Origin: Mesorhizobium sp. dw_380
GTDB lineage: Bacteria > Pseudomonadota > Alphaproteobacteria > Rhizobiales > Rhizobiaceae
Direction: 5' to 3'
Assembly: GCF_018588885.1 (NCBI RefSeq)
Contig: NZ_JAFFIW010000010.1
Location: forward strand, 124,001-188,000
Length of the DNA stretch: 64,000 bases
Of this stretch, positions 9,763-18,370 are shown piece after piece. Both the position numbers and the translations under genes were made by a program. Positions within the stretch are counted from its first letter, which is position 1. Each line of letters opens with the position of its first letter. The notes under the pieces were generated by a model. The model had not been told where the DNA came from, ran no database searches, and saw only the letters and a program-made list of their open reading frames with translations.

Positions 9763-11313
9763 TCAGGTCGTCAACGGCTGGAACCGGCCAGCCGGAGACG
9801 CCGCCAGTTCCGACCAGTCGATCTCTTCCTCCAGCCGGTGATAGGCTTCATCGCCGATCGTGCCGTTACGGCGCAATTCCTCCAGCGCATCGCGCTGGCT
9901 CTTGATCGCGTAGAGACGCAGCCTGTCATACTCGGTGGCCGCCTGGGCATCCTCGGGATTTTTGGCGATCTTGCGCTGGGCGGCGTATTGTTCACGCACC
10001 GCGGCTGCCGCGCTCGACGTCTTGCCGCTCAGCACGTCCAGTGCAGCCTGCATGACCACGACGCGCGCCTGCGCGACTTCGCGGTCGACCGTTTCGTCCG
10101 GGTTGAGTTGAAGAAGGCGCAGCAGCGGCTTCAGGCTCATGCCTTGCAGTACCAGCGTGCCGAGCACGACCGTGAAGGCGGCGAGCACGATCGGATCGCG
10201 GGCGGGGAATTCGACCGGCAAGGCGAATGCCGCCGCGAGCGTCACCAGACCGCGCATGCCGCACCAGCCGATGAGCACGCCGCCGCGAAACGATGGAGCA
10301 TCCCGCTGGCGGTCCGCGCCGCCGAAGCGGGCAATCCACCTGATGATCGCGCCGCAGCCCAGCACCCAGACGAGGCGCGAAACGATGACGATGGCAAGGA
10401 CGATCCCGGCCAGCACGAACGCGTCGACCTGCCCTTGGCCGGCAAGCCGGCCGACGATCATACGCGCCTGCAGGCCCATCAAGACGAAAGCCAGCACATT
10501 GAGCACGAAGACCGCCGTTTCCCAAACCGAATAGGAGCTGACACGGTTTCTGGCCGGCATGTTGCGCGGAGCAGTGCGGGCGATCGTCATGGCATAGACC
10601 ACGATGGTGATGATGGCGGACAATCCGATCCTGTCAGCCAGGATCCAGACCCCGAACGTGCCGGCGAATTGCACGACGGTACCGCTCGCCGGATCCTCGA
10701 TGCGGCCGAGTGTCATCAGAGACAATCGGCCAAGCACATAACCAGCCGCCAGGCTGCCGAGGGTGGACAGCAGGATCATCGGCACGGCGCTGCTCAACAG
10801 AATGGAGCCCGCCGCCGCCGAAACCGCCATTCGATAGATCAACAGGGCGGTGGCGTCGTTGAGCAGGCTTTCGCCTTGCAGGATGGCGGTGATGCGGTGC
10901 GGCACCTTGAACTGGCCAAGCACGGCACTCGCCGCGACGGCATCTGGCGGCGCCACGATCGCACCAAGGGCGATGGCCGCCGCAATCGGCAGGCCTGCCA
11001 TTGTCCACCCGGCCAGCGCCACCACTGCCGTGGTGAAAATAACGGCGCCAAGCGCCAGCAGGACGAGCGGCAGCCGGTAGCGATTCAAATCGCGCAGCGA
11101 TGTGTCATAGGCGGCGTCGAGCAGCACCGGCGCGATGAACAGGGCAAGCGCCAGTTCCGGATCGATCTCGATGGTCGGCATGCCGGGCAGGAACGCGATG
11201 CCCACGCCTGCCAGTGCCAGCAGCGATGGGTAGGGAACCTGTACGCGCCGCGACAGCGCCGTCAGCGCAACGGCAATCAAAAGCAAGACAAGCGTCAGTT
11301 CGAAAAGAGCCAT
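9763..11313 (-). CDS. Na+/H+ antiporter, CPA1 (NhaP-type) family
   Basis: A 516-residue membrane protein. About twelve hydrophobic segments fill the first 400 residues. The CPA1 ion-site signatures are GAIVAPPDAVAASAVLG and GESLLNDATALLIY, the latter with the conserved Asn-Asp pair. The last 110 residues are charged and cytoplasmic (VREQYAAQRKIAKNPED, ALEELRRNGTIGDEAYHRL), as in NhaP-like exchangers. It probably exchanges Na+ or K+ for protons in pH and salt homeostasis. It appears monocistronic. Confidence 0.92.
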   Translation of the reverse strand: MALFELTLVLLLIAVALTALSRRVQVPYPSLLALAGVGIAFLPGMPTIEIDPELALALFIAPVLLDAAYDTSLRDLNRYRLPLVLLALGAVIFTTAVVALAGWTMAGLPIAAAIALGAIVAPPDAVAASAVLGQFKVPHRITAILQGESLLNDATALLIYRMAVSAAAGSILLSSAVPMILLSTLGSLAAGYVLGRLSLMTLGRIEDPASGTVVQFAGTFGVWILADRIGLSAIITIVVYAMTIARTAPRNMPARNRVSSYSVWETAVFVLNVLAFVLMGLQARMIVGRLAGQGQVDAFVLAGIVLAIVIVSRLVWVLGCGAIIRWIARFGGADRQRDAPSFRGGVLIGWCGMRGLVTLAAAFALPVEFPARDPIVLAAFTVVLGTLVLQGMSLKPLLRLLQLNPDETVDREVAQARVVVMQAALDVLSGKTSSAAAAVREQYAAQRKIAKNPEDAQAATEYDRLRLYAIKSQRDALEELRRNGTIGDEAYHRLEEEIDWSELAASPAGRFQPLTT

Positions 11314-11394
11314 GCCCTATCGTAGCGATCGAACCAAATGATTGGCAGTGCCAAAGTCGCGGCAATGAGCAGTATCAAATGGGGTACGACGCGC

Positions 11395-12459
11395 CTAATG
11401 CAACACCAGCATATCGCCCGACGAGAACGAGATTTCGGCCTTCTCGCCGACGGCCGGCGGCGGTGTGGCCGAATTGTTGAACGTATCGAGCGACACCATG
11501 TTGCCGCCGATGCCGACGCGGACCCGGATCACCGAGCCGAGGAAATGCACTTCGGAAATCTCCCCGGTCAAGCTGGAGTCGCGGCCGGGCTGACGGCCAA
11601 GCGAGATCGCCTCGGGCCGCAACGCCAGCGACAGCGTGTCGCCGGATTTCGAGCCGTTGAGCTTGCCCTTGAGCAAAACCTCCTGCGTGTTGACCTGCAC
11701 CTTACCGGAGGCGGCGTCGGTGACGGTGCCTTCCAGCACATTCAGCGTGCCGACGAAATTGGCGACGAATTTTGTCGCCGGCCGGTTGTAGATCTCGAAA
11801 GGCGTGCCGACCTGCTCGGCCTTGCCGCCGTACATGACCGCGATGCGGTCGGAGATCGACAGCGCCTCTTCCTGGTCATGCGTGACGAAGATGGTGGTGA
11901 TGCCGAGCTTCTTCTGGATCGAGCGGATTTCCTCGCGCAGCGACACGCGCACCTTCGCGTCCAGCGCCGACAGCGGTTCGTCCAGCAGCAGGAGCTTCGG
12001 CTTCGGCGCGATCGCGCGGGCCAGAGCGATGCGCTGCTGCTGGCCGCCCGAGAGCTGGTAGGGATAGCGGTCCGCCATCTGCGGCAGCTTGATGATGCCG
12101 AGCATCTCGGCGACACGGGCATCGATATCCGCCCTAGGCATGCCGGCGACCTTCAGGCCGAAGCCGATGTTCTGCGCCACGGTGAGGTTGGGGAACAGCG
12201 CATAGGCCTGGAACACCATCCCGACATTGCGCTGGTTGGGCTTGAGCCTGGTAATGTCCTTGCCACCGACGACGATCTTGCCGGCGCTCGGCTCCTCGAA
12301 GCCGGCGACCATGCGCAGCACCGTGGTCTTGCCGCATCCGGACGGGCCGAGGAACGAGACGAATTCGCCACGTTCGACGTCGAGGTTGAAGTCCTCCACC
12401 ACTGTCGTGGCACCGAAGGATTTTCGAACGTGCTGGATGGAGAGGAACGGATCGGCCAT
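11395..12459 (-). CDS. ABC transporter ATP-binding protein (PotA/FbpC type)
   Basis: A 354-residue ATPase of a polyamine/iron-type importer. It has Walker A GPSGCGKTTVLRM, signature LSGGQQQRIALARAIA, Walker B LLLLDEPLSALDAKVR, switch VTHDQEEALSISDR, and a C-terminal TOBE domain in the last 110 residues. It is the last gene of the run binding protein - permease - permease - ATPase and begins 30 bases after the second permease. Confidence 0.92.
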   Translation of the reverse strand: MADPFLSIQHVRKSFGATTVVEDFNLDVERGEFVSFLGPSGCGKTTVLRMVAGFEEPSAGKIVVGGKDITRLKPNQRNVGMVFQAYALFPNLTVAQNIGFGLKVAGMPRADIDARVAEMLGIIKLPQMADRYPYQLSGGQQQRIALARAIAPKPKLLLLDEPLSALDAKVRVSLREEIRSIQKKLGITTIFVTHDQEEALSISDRIAVMYGGKAEQVGTPFEIYNRPATKFVANFVGTLNVLEGTVTDAASGKVQVNTQEVLLKGKLNGSKSGDTLSLALRPEAISLGRQPGRDSSLTGEISEVHFLGSVIRVRVGIGGNMVSLDTFNNSATPPPAVGEKAEISFSSGDMLVLH

Positions 12460-12489
12460 GGTCTTGCTCTTTCGATCAGTACTTTTCGC

Positions 12490-13281
12490 TCAATTGGGGC
12501 GGTTCGCCGATTTCGGCGCGAAGCGGGACAGGATCTGGATCAGCGACATGCACCCCCAGGTGATGGCGAAGGCGATGATGGCAAGGGCCGCCGGCTCATA
12601 GGCGCGGTTGGCGCCGATGTTCTGCAGATAGGGGCCGAAGGCCGGCCGGTTGAGCAGGCTCGCCATGGTGAACTCGCCAATGACGATCGCGAAGGTCAGG
12701 AACGCGCCCGACAACACCGCGATCAGCACATTGGGCAGGATAACCCGCGTGATGATCGTCGACCAGCCGGCACCCAGGATCTGCGCCGCTTCCGTCAGCG
12801 TGCGCACGTCGATGGTGCGAAGCCCGGTGTCGACCGCTCGGTACATGTAGGGCAGCGCCAGTGTCGCGTAGCCGATGACCAGCAACGCATTGGTCCCCGT
12901 GTCGGTCGCCAGGAACGGCAGCGGCGAATTCGAGCCATACATTCTGATGTAGCCGAAGACGATGACGATGGCCGGGATGACCAGCGGCAGCAAGGTGATG
13001 AACTCGACGACCGGCCGCAGCTGCGGCAGGCGAAGCCGGATCCAGTAGGCAGCCGGCACCACGATGAGCACACCGAGAATGATGGTGAAGATGGCCGCGA
13101 GCACCGAATAGCCGAACGTCGCCTGGAAGCGCGCGTCGCCCAGCACGACCTTGTAGGCGTCAAGGGAATAGGCGCCGCGCCGCATGCGCATGGAAAACTC
13201 CACCGTCGCGATCAGCGGAATGAAGAAATAGGCCGCGCCGAGCGCAAAGACGACCCAGGCCCAGAAGCGTCCGCCCTTCAT
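12490..13281 (-). CDS. ABC transporter permease (PotC-like)
   Basis: A 263-residue inner-membrane permease with about six membrane segments. The EAA loop reads TLTEAAQILGAGWSTIITRVILPN. The start MKGGRFWAW at 13281 is chosen because it overlaps the upstream permease stop by 4 bases (ATGA) and puts the first membrane segment at residues 5-27. A longer in-frame reading to 14106 runs through the other permease in the wrong frame and is not a gene. It pairs with the permease at 13278-14192. Confidence 0.9.
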   Translation of the reverse strand: MKGGRFWAWVVFALGAAYFFIPLIATVEFSMRMRRGAYSLDAYKVVLGDARFQATFGYSVLAAIFTIILGVLIVVPAAYWIRLRLPQLRPVVEFITLLPLVIPAIVIVFGYIRMYGSNSPLPFLATDTGTNALLVIGYATLALPYMYRAVDTGLRTIDVRTLTEAAQILGAGWSTIITRVILPNVLIAVLSGAFLTFAIVIGEFTMASLLNRPAFGPYLQNIGANRAYEPAALAIIAFAITWGCMSLIQILSRFAPKSANRPN

Positions 13282-14192
13282 TTCAGCCACCTCTCGGAAC
13301 GGGTGCGGAACCAGATGTAGAAGACATTGGCAAGACCAGTAATGACGATCATGCCGAAGGCGATGGCATAGCCGAGATGGGCGTTGTGCAGCACGTCGCC
13401 ACGGATCTGGGCATAAAGCAGGATCGGCACGATGTTGAGCGATGAGCCGGTCAGCGCGTAGGCGGTGGCGATGGCGCCGAAGGCATTGGCGAACAGCAGG
13501 ATCACAGTGCCGAGGAAACTCGGCCAGATCACCGGAATGACCACCATGCGCCAATATTGCGACATCGTCGCGCCGAGCGTCGCGGCGGCCTCGCCCCATT
13601 CCTTCTTCAGCCCGTCGATGGCCGGCACGATGATGACCACCATCAGCGGGATCTGGAAATAGACATAGGTCAGCGTCAGGCCCCAGAACGACAGGATGTT
13701 GAAGCCGTGCGCATAGATGTTGAGGCCGAACAGGGTGTTCAGGATCACCGTCGCCAGGCCAAGCCGGCCGAGGGTGGCAAGGAAGGCGAAGGCCAGCGGC
13801 ACGCCGGCAAAATTCGAGGCGACACCGGAAAAGGTCAGTGTCGCCGAACGTATCCAGTCCGGCAGGCCGCCGCGCACGATGGCAATGGCAATCGCCAGTC
13901 CCGCGAATGCGCCAATCAGCGATGAAGCGAGACTGACCTTGATCGAAATCCAGTAGGCGGCGACGATCGACGGCTGTGCCAGCGCGGCAATGTTTTCCAG
14001 TGTGAATTCGCCGGCATCGTTCTGGAATGCGCCCAGCATCAGATAGAGCGTGGGCAAGATCAGGAACATGATGGCGAAGATGAAGAACGGCGCTACGCCG
14101 AGCCATTGCGTCGGCAGCCTGAGGCGGCGCGCCTCGGCGGGAGGCGCGGTCTTGCCGGCAACAGCGTGATCGGAAAATGAGAGATCGGTCAT
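13278..14192 (-). CDS. ABC transporter permease (PotB-like)
   Basis: A 304-residue permease, the first of the two membrane subunits. It has a 25-residue polar N-terminus, a first membrane segment at WLGVAPFFIFAIMFLILP, and the EAA loop GLKKEWGEAAATLGATMSQYW. The start at 14192 (MTDLSFSDHAV) is preferred to the upstream in-frame ATG. The gene follows the binding-protein gene across a 66-base spacer that carries a long hairpin. Confidence 0.9.
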   Translation of the reverse strand: MTDLSFSDHAVAGKTAPPAEARRLRLPTQWLGVAPFFIFAIMFLILPTLYLMLGAFQNDAGEFTLENIAALAQPSIVAAYWISIKVSLASSLIGAFAGLAIAIAIVRGGLPDWIRSATLTFSGVASNFAGVPLAFAFLATLGRLGLATVILNTLFGLNIYAHGFNILSFWGLTLTYVYFQIPLMVVIIVPAIDGLKKEWGEAAATLGATMSQYWRMVVIPVIWPSFLGTVILLFANAFGAIATAYALTGSSLNIVPILLYAQIRGDVLHNAHLGYAIAFGMIVITGLANVFYIWFRTRSERWLK

Positions 14193-14220
14193 GCGCCGGC
14201 TACCGTCTTCGAGAGGACGA

Positions 14221-14246
14221 ACCGGGCGGCCGTGAAGCCGCCCGGT
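14221..14246 (-). promoter_or_regulatory. Intercistronic hairpin between binding protein and permease genes
   Basis: A 10-bp perfect stem (ACCGGGCGGC with GCCGCCCGGT) with a 6-base loop lies 13 bases past the stop of the binding-protein gene. No T-run follows. In ABC operons such hairpins commonly protect the upstream message so that the binding protein is made in excess; that role is inferred here. Confidence 0.6.
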
Positions 14247-14258
14247 GGATTTCAAGTC

Positions 14259-15365
14259 TTACTTGACGTTGGCGCCGACAACGGCGTCCCAGTTCTTGGT
14301 GATGGCTTCCTTGGCCTTGCCCTGCTCGTCGAGCGTCGGGAACGCCGCAGCCGCATAGGACTCGGCCGGCGGCAGCTTGGCCAGCACGTCCGCCGGGATC
14401 TTGTTGTTCTTGGCAAGATCGTTGAAGCGGATCGGGTGGCAGTAACCCTTCAGCCAGGCGATCTGGCCTTCGTCGGAATAGAGGTATTCCAGCCAGAGCT
14501 TGGCTGCGTTCGGGTGCGGCGCATAGGCGCTGATGGCCTGCACATAGACGCCGGCGACGACACCGGTCTTCGGCACGACGACGTCGACGGGCGGGTTGCC
14601 CTTCAGCGTGTCACGTCCGGCGAGCGCGTTGTAGTCCCAGGTGACGAGGATCGGCGTCTGGCCCTGGGCGAGCGTGGCCGCCTTGCCGATAACCGGCACG
14701 AAATTGCCGGCGGCGTTGAGCTTCTTGAAGAAGTCGAGGCCGGCGGTGCCGGCGGCTTCGCCAGCGGCGGCACCCGACGACAGGCCAGCGGCATATACCG
14801 CCTGGATGGCCTGGTTCGACGCGCGCGGATCACCGGCCAGGGCGACCGAGTTGGCGAATTCCGGCTTCAGCAGGTCGGCCCAGTCCTTCGGCGATTCCTT
14901 GACCAGGTCCTTGTTTACCTGGAACGAAAGCACGCCGTAATAGTCGCCGGTCCAAAACCCTTCCGCATCCTTGGCGCTGTCCGGGATCGAATCCCAGGTC
15001 GACACCTTGTATGCCTGGATCAGACCGTCCTTCTTGGCGGACGGACCGAAGGAGAGGCCAACGTCGATGACGTCGGGCGCCTGCGGACCCTTGTTGTCCT
15101 TGTTGGCCTTGATCGCCTCGACCTCGTCGCCGGAGCCGGCATCGGGGTTGAGTTCGTTGATGGTGATCCCAGGATACTTCGCCTTGAAGCCGTCGATGAC
15201 GGCACCGTAGCCGCACCAGTCATGCGGCAAAGCGATGGTGGTGAGCTGGCCTTCCGCCTTGGCGGCCTTGACGAGATCGTCCAGCGAAGCCGCCGACGAA
15301 ATCGCCGACGACACCATCAGGGTCGCGGCCGAAAGGGAAAGCACTTTCCCCGTGAATTTCAACAT
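14259..15365 (-). CDS. ABC transporter substrate-binding protein (polyamine/iron type)
   Basis: A periplasmic receptor of 368 residues. The signal peptide is MLKFTGKVLSLSAATLMVSS followed by Ala-rich residues with probable cleavage near SAISSAAS. The mature part (LVKAAKAEGQLTTIALPHDW, YPGITINELNPDAGSGDEVEAI) fits the PotD/FutA-like type II periplasmic-binding fold. The start at 15365 is chosen because it begins the signal peptide. It is the first gene of the transporter operon. The ligand is unknown; the neighbouring amine-catabolism genes suggest an amine. Confidence 0.88.
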   Translation of the reverse strand: MLKFTGKVLSLSAATLMVSSAISSAASLDDLVKAAKAEGQLTTIALPHDWCGYGAVIDGFKAKYPGITINELNPDAGSGDEVEAIKANKDNKGPQAPDVIDVGLSFGPSAKKDGLIQAYKVSTWDSIPDSAKDAEGFWTGDYYGVLSFQVNKDLVKESPKDWADLLKPEFANSVALAGDPRASNQAIQAVYAAGLSSGAAAGEAAGTAGLDFFKKLNAAGNFVPVIGKAATLAQGQTPILVTWDYNALAGRDTLKGNPPVDVVVPKTGVVAGVYVQAISAYAPHPNAAKLWLEYLYSDEGQIAWLKGYCHPIRFNDLAKNNKIPADVLAKLPPAESYAAAAFPTLDEQGKAKEAITKNWDAVVGANVK

Positions 15366-15607
15366 GTGTTCTCTCCGTTGAACTGACGCCGTTGGACGCC
15401 TGCGATGCGGTATCGTTTTCATGTGACAGCCAGATGAAAGCTTTGTGAAACCGGTTGCTCGCAGTGCGAAAAAGTAAACTCTTTTTAACCTGATGTAGCA
15501 ATCGCCTCGCGATTCTTTTTCCGGCTAATTAGTTTCTGCCTTGCCCTTCATGTCCTCCCCTTGTTTTTGCACCTCTTTTCCAGATCACATTCGCTGCGGA
15601 AAAAGCC

Positions 15608-16780
15608 TCAGACAGTGCCCGCGATGGCGTTTTCGAGCAATGTCAGCGCCGCCTTCTTGGTCAGCTTGACCGGGTTGCCGCCGGCCGTCGGGTCGACCAC
15701 CGCCATGTCCGCGATCAGCGCCTTGCGCTTCTTGTCCATGTCGAGCCCCTTGATCAGGCCAGGCAGCGCATGCGGCACCTTCAAGTCCTTGCGCAGTTTG
15801 ATTATTGCCTTGGTGAAGCCGTCGAAGCCGCCCTTGATGCCGCAGTAAGCGGCGAGCCGGGCAATGCGCTCCTCGATGGAACCGCGATTGAAGGCGAGCA
15901 CATAGGGCATGAACACCGCATTGGTCATGCCGTGATGGGTGTCGTAGAGCGCGCCGATCGGGTGCGACAGCGAATGGATGGCGCCGAGCCCCTTCTGGAA
16001 GGCGGCGGCGCCCATGGCGGCGGCGCTCATCATATGGGCGCGTGCGACGATATCCTTGCCGTTGGCGAAGGCCTTCGGCAGGTTCTCTAACACCAGCCTG
16101 ATGCCTTCGACCGCGATGCCGTCGGCCATCGGATGATAGCCGGGCGCGCAATAGGCTTCCAGGCAATGGGCAAGTGCGTCCATGCCGGTGCCGGCGGTGA
16201 TGAAGCCCGGCATGCCGACCGACAGCTCCGGATCGGCAATCACGATCGCCGGCAGCAGCTTCGGATGGAAGATGACCTTCTTGGTGTGTGTCTCTTCATT
16301 GGTGATGACGCCGGCGCGGCCGACTTCGGAGCCGGTGCCGGCGGTGGTCGGCACCGCGATGATGGGAGCGATCGCATCCGAATTGGCGCGCGTCCACCAG
16401 TCGCCGACATCCTCGAAATCCCACACCGGCCTGACCTGGCCGGCCTGGAAGGCGATCAGCTTGCCGAGATCGAGCGCCGAGCCGCCGCCGAAGGCGATGA
16501 CGCCGTCATGCTTGCCCTTCTTGAACACCGCGATGCCGGCGGTGAGGTTGGACTCGACCGGGTTCGGCCTCACCTCGGAAAAGACGCCGTAGGGCACCTT
16601 GGCATCGTCAAGGATTTTCAGGGTCGAGGCGACGACTGGCAGTTTCGCCAGGCCGGGATCAGTGACGAACAAAGGCCGCTTGATGCCGGTGGCAGCAAGC
16701 ACCTCGGGCAATTCCTTGATACGCCCGGCGCCGAAGCGGACGGTGGTGGGATAGTTCCATTTGGAAATCAGCTTGGACAT
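15608..16780 (-). CDS. Iron-containing alcohol dehydrogenase
   Basis: A 390-residue group III (iron-dependent) dehydrogenase. The NAD-binding stretch GGGSALDLGKLIAF is near residues 99-112, and the metal-ligand region contains GMDALAHCLEAYCAPGYHP and SLSHPIGALYDTHHGMTNA with the usual Asp and His ligands. It lies 18 bases after the aldehyde dehydrogenase gene. The alcohol and aldehyde dehydrogenases would turn a terminal alcohol into an acid in two steps. Confidence 0.92.
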   Translation of the reverse strand: MSKLISKWNYPTTVRFGAGRIKELPEVLAATGIKRPLFVTDPGLAKLPVVASTLKILDDAKVPYGVFSEVRPNPVESNLTAGIAVFKKGKHDGVIAFGGGSALDLGKLIAFQAGQVRPVWDFEDVGDWWTRANSDAIAPIIAVPTTAGTGSEVGRAGVITNEETHTKKVIFHPKLLPAIVIADPELSVGMPGFITAGTGMDALAHCLEAYCAPGYHPMADGIAVEGIRLVLENLPKAFANGKDIVARAHMMSAAAMGAAAFQKGLGAIHSLSHPIGALYDTHHGMTNAVFMPYVLAFNRGSIEERIARLAAYCGIKGGFDGFTKAIIKLRKDLKVPHALPGLIKGLDMDKKRKALIADMAVVDPTAGGNPVKLTKKAALTLLENAIAGTV

Positions 16781-16798
16781 TTTTTGTCTTTCGAAAAA

Positions 16799-18187
16799 TC
16801 AGATGGCTTCACGCAGGTGGAAGGATTTTGGCCTGGTCAGATTGTCGTAGCCGATGGCTGACAAGCCCGCGCCCTTGCCGGTGTCCTTGACGCCGGTCCA
16901 GACCAGTGCCGGATCGAGATAGTCACAGCGGTTCATGAACACCGTGCCGGTCTCGACGCGGTTGCCGATCGCCACCGCATGCTCGGTATCGCGCGTCCAG
17001 ATCGAGGCTGTCAGCCCGTAGGGACTGTCGTTCATCAGCGCGATCGCCTCTTCGTCGTTGCGCACCTTCATGATGCCGACGATCGGGCCAAAGCTCTCTT
17101 CGCGCATGACGCTCATCTGGTGATCGACTTGCGTCAGCACCTCCGGCGCCAGATAGGGCGAACCGGCCTTGTCGTTGGCTACCTTCATGTTGATGTGCGC
17201 CTTGGCGCCTTTGCGCAGCGCTTCGGCCTTCTGCTCGCGGATCAGATCGGCGAAGCGCGCCTGCGCCATCGGCCCTATCGTCGTCGCCTGTTCCAGCGGA
17301 TTGCCGACGACATAGTTCTTCGTCTCGGCAATGAAGCCTTCGACGAACTCGTCATAGACCTTTTCGTGCACATAGACGCGCTCGATGCCGCAGCAGCACT
17401 GGCCCGAATTGTAGAACGCGCCGTCGACCAGATTGGCGACCGCGTGATCCATCTTGGCGTCCGGCAGCACATAGGCCGGATCCTTGCCGCCAAGCTCGAG
17501 GCCGAGCGTCATGAACGTGCCCGCCGCCGCCTTTTCGATGGCACGGCCGCCGCCGACCGAGCCGGTGAAATTGACATGATCGATCTTGCCCGAGCCGAGC
17601 AGCTTCTCGGTCTGGGCATGGTTGAGCACGACATTCTGGAACACGCCCTTGGGCAGGCCGGCCTTGTCGAAGGCCTGTTGAAAACGTTCGCCGACCAGCA
17701 GCGTCTGCGCAGCATGTTTCAGGATAACGGCATTGCCGGCCATCAGCGCTGGCACGACGGTGTTGACTGCCGTGAGATACGGATAGTTCCACGGCGCGAT
17801 CACCATGACGACGCCGAGCGGATCCTTCTTCACATAGCGGCGGAACCCGTCCTTGGGATTGGAGGCCGGCACGGATTTGAGCGCCGCCTCGGCGATCTCG
17901 ACCATGTAGTTGGTGCGTTCCTTGACGCCGCCAAACTCGCCGCCATAGCGAACCGGCCGCCCCATCTGCCAGGCGATCTCCGGCACGATGTCGTCGGTCA
18001 TCGCGACCAGCGCTTCGAGCATCGCCAGCATGTACTTGCCGCGCTCGACGATCGGCACCTGCGCCCACTTCTCCTGCGCCGCTTTGGCGCGCTCGACTGC
18101 GGCATTGATCGCCTGATCCGTTGCCACAGGCCGCTCGGCATAGATCGAGCCATCGACGGGGGTAATGAGTTTGACCGTTTCGGTCAT
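16799..18187 (-). CDS. Aldehyde dehydrogenase family protein
   Basis: A 462-residue NAD(P)-dependent dehydrogenase. Visible motifs are APWNYPYLTAVNTVVPAL (cofactor site), LELGGKDPAYV (general-base Glu), the nucleophile region NSGQCCCGIERV, and EESFGPIVGIMKV. It is slightly short for the family (usually 480-500) but complete at both ends. The start MTETVKLITPVDGS is normal for gamma-aminobutyraldehyde or succinate-semialdehyde-like members. It is probably co-transcribed with the Fe-ADH and separated from the ligase gene upstream by a palindromic repeat. Confidence 0.92.
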   Translation of the reverse strand: MTETVKLITPVDGSIYAERPVATDQAINAAVERAKAAQEKWAQVPIVERGKYMLAMLEALVAMTDDIVPEIAWQMGRPVRYGGEFGGVKERTNYMVEIAEAALKSVPASNPKDGFRRYVKKDPLGVVMVIAPWNYPYLTAVNTVVPALMAGNAVILKHAAQTLLVGERFQQAFDKAGLPKGVFQNVVLNHAQTEKLLGSGKIDHVNFTGSVGGGRAIEKAAAGTFMTLGLELGGKDPAYVLPDAKMDHAVANLVDGAFYNSGQCCCGIERVYVHEKVYDEFVEGFIAETKNYVVGNPLEQATTIGPMAQARFADLIREQKAEALRKGAKAHINMKVANDKAGSPYLAPEVLTQVDHQMSVMREESFGPIVGIMKVRNDEEAIALMNDSPYGLTASIWTRDTEHAVAIGNRVETGTVFMNRCDYLDPALVWTGVKDTGKGAGLSAIGYDNLTRPKSFHLREAI

Positions 18188-18224
18188 TTTGGAAGTCCTC
18201 GCATTCTACAACAAAATCGCATGG

Positions 18225-18358
18225 GCTTGATGCTACCCCTCATCCGCCTGCCGGCACCTTCTCCCCGTATGGTGACGGGGAGAAGGACAAAGCTCCGGCA
18301 TCGGCGCCCCTCTTCCCGTTCTTCACGGAGAGAGGGAAAGGGTGAAGAGCGGCGCTAA
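18225..18358. repeat. Rhizobial intergenic palindromic repeat, copy 2
   Basis: Bases 18236-18268 are identical to 3588-3620 of copy 1. They are followed by the hairpin CTTCTCCCCGT-ATGGTG-ACGGGGAGAAG and a diverged right end rich in GGGAAAGGGTGAAGAG. This copy is shorter than copy 1. It lies between the aldehyde dehydrogenase and ligase genes, where its hairpin could influence read-through. Confidence 0.72.
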
Positions 18359-18370
18359 CGCCGCGGCAAT

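Noticed and set aside
13282..14106. Fusion of the second permease with about 270 upstream residues
   Set aside because: The extension overlaps the first permease in the wrong frame; the coupled ATGA start at 13281 gives a normal permease.
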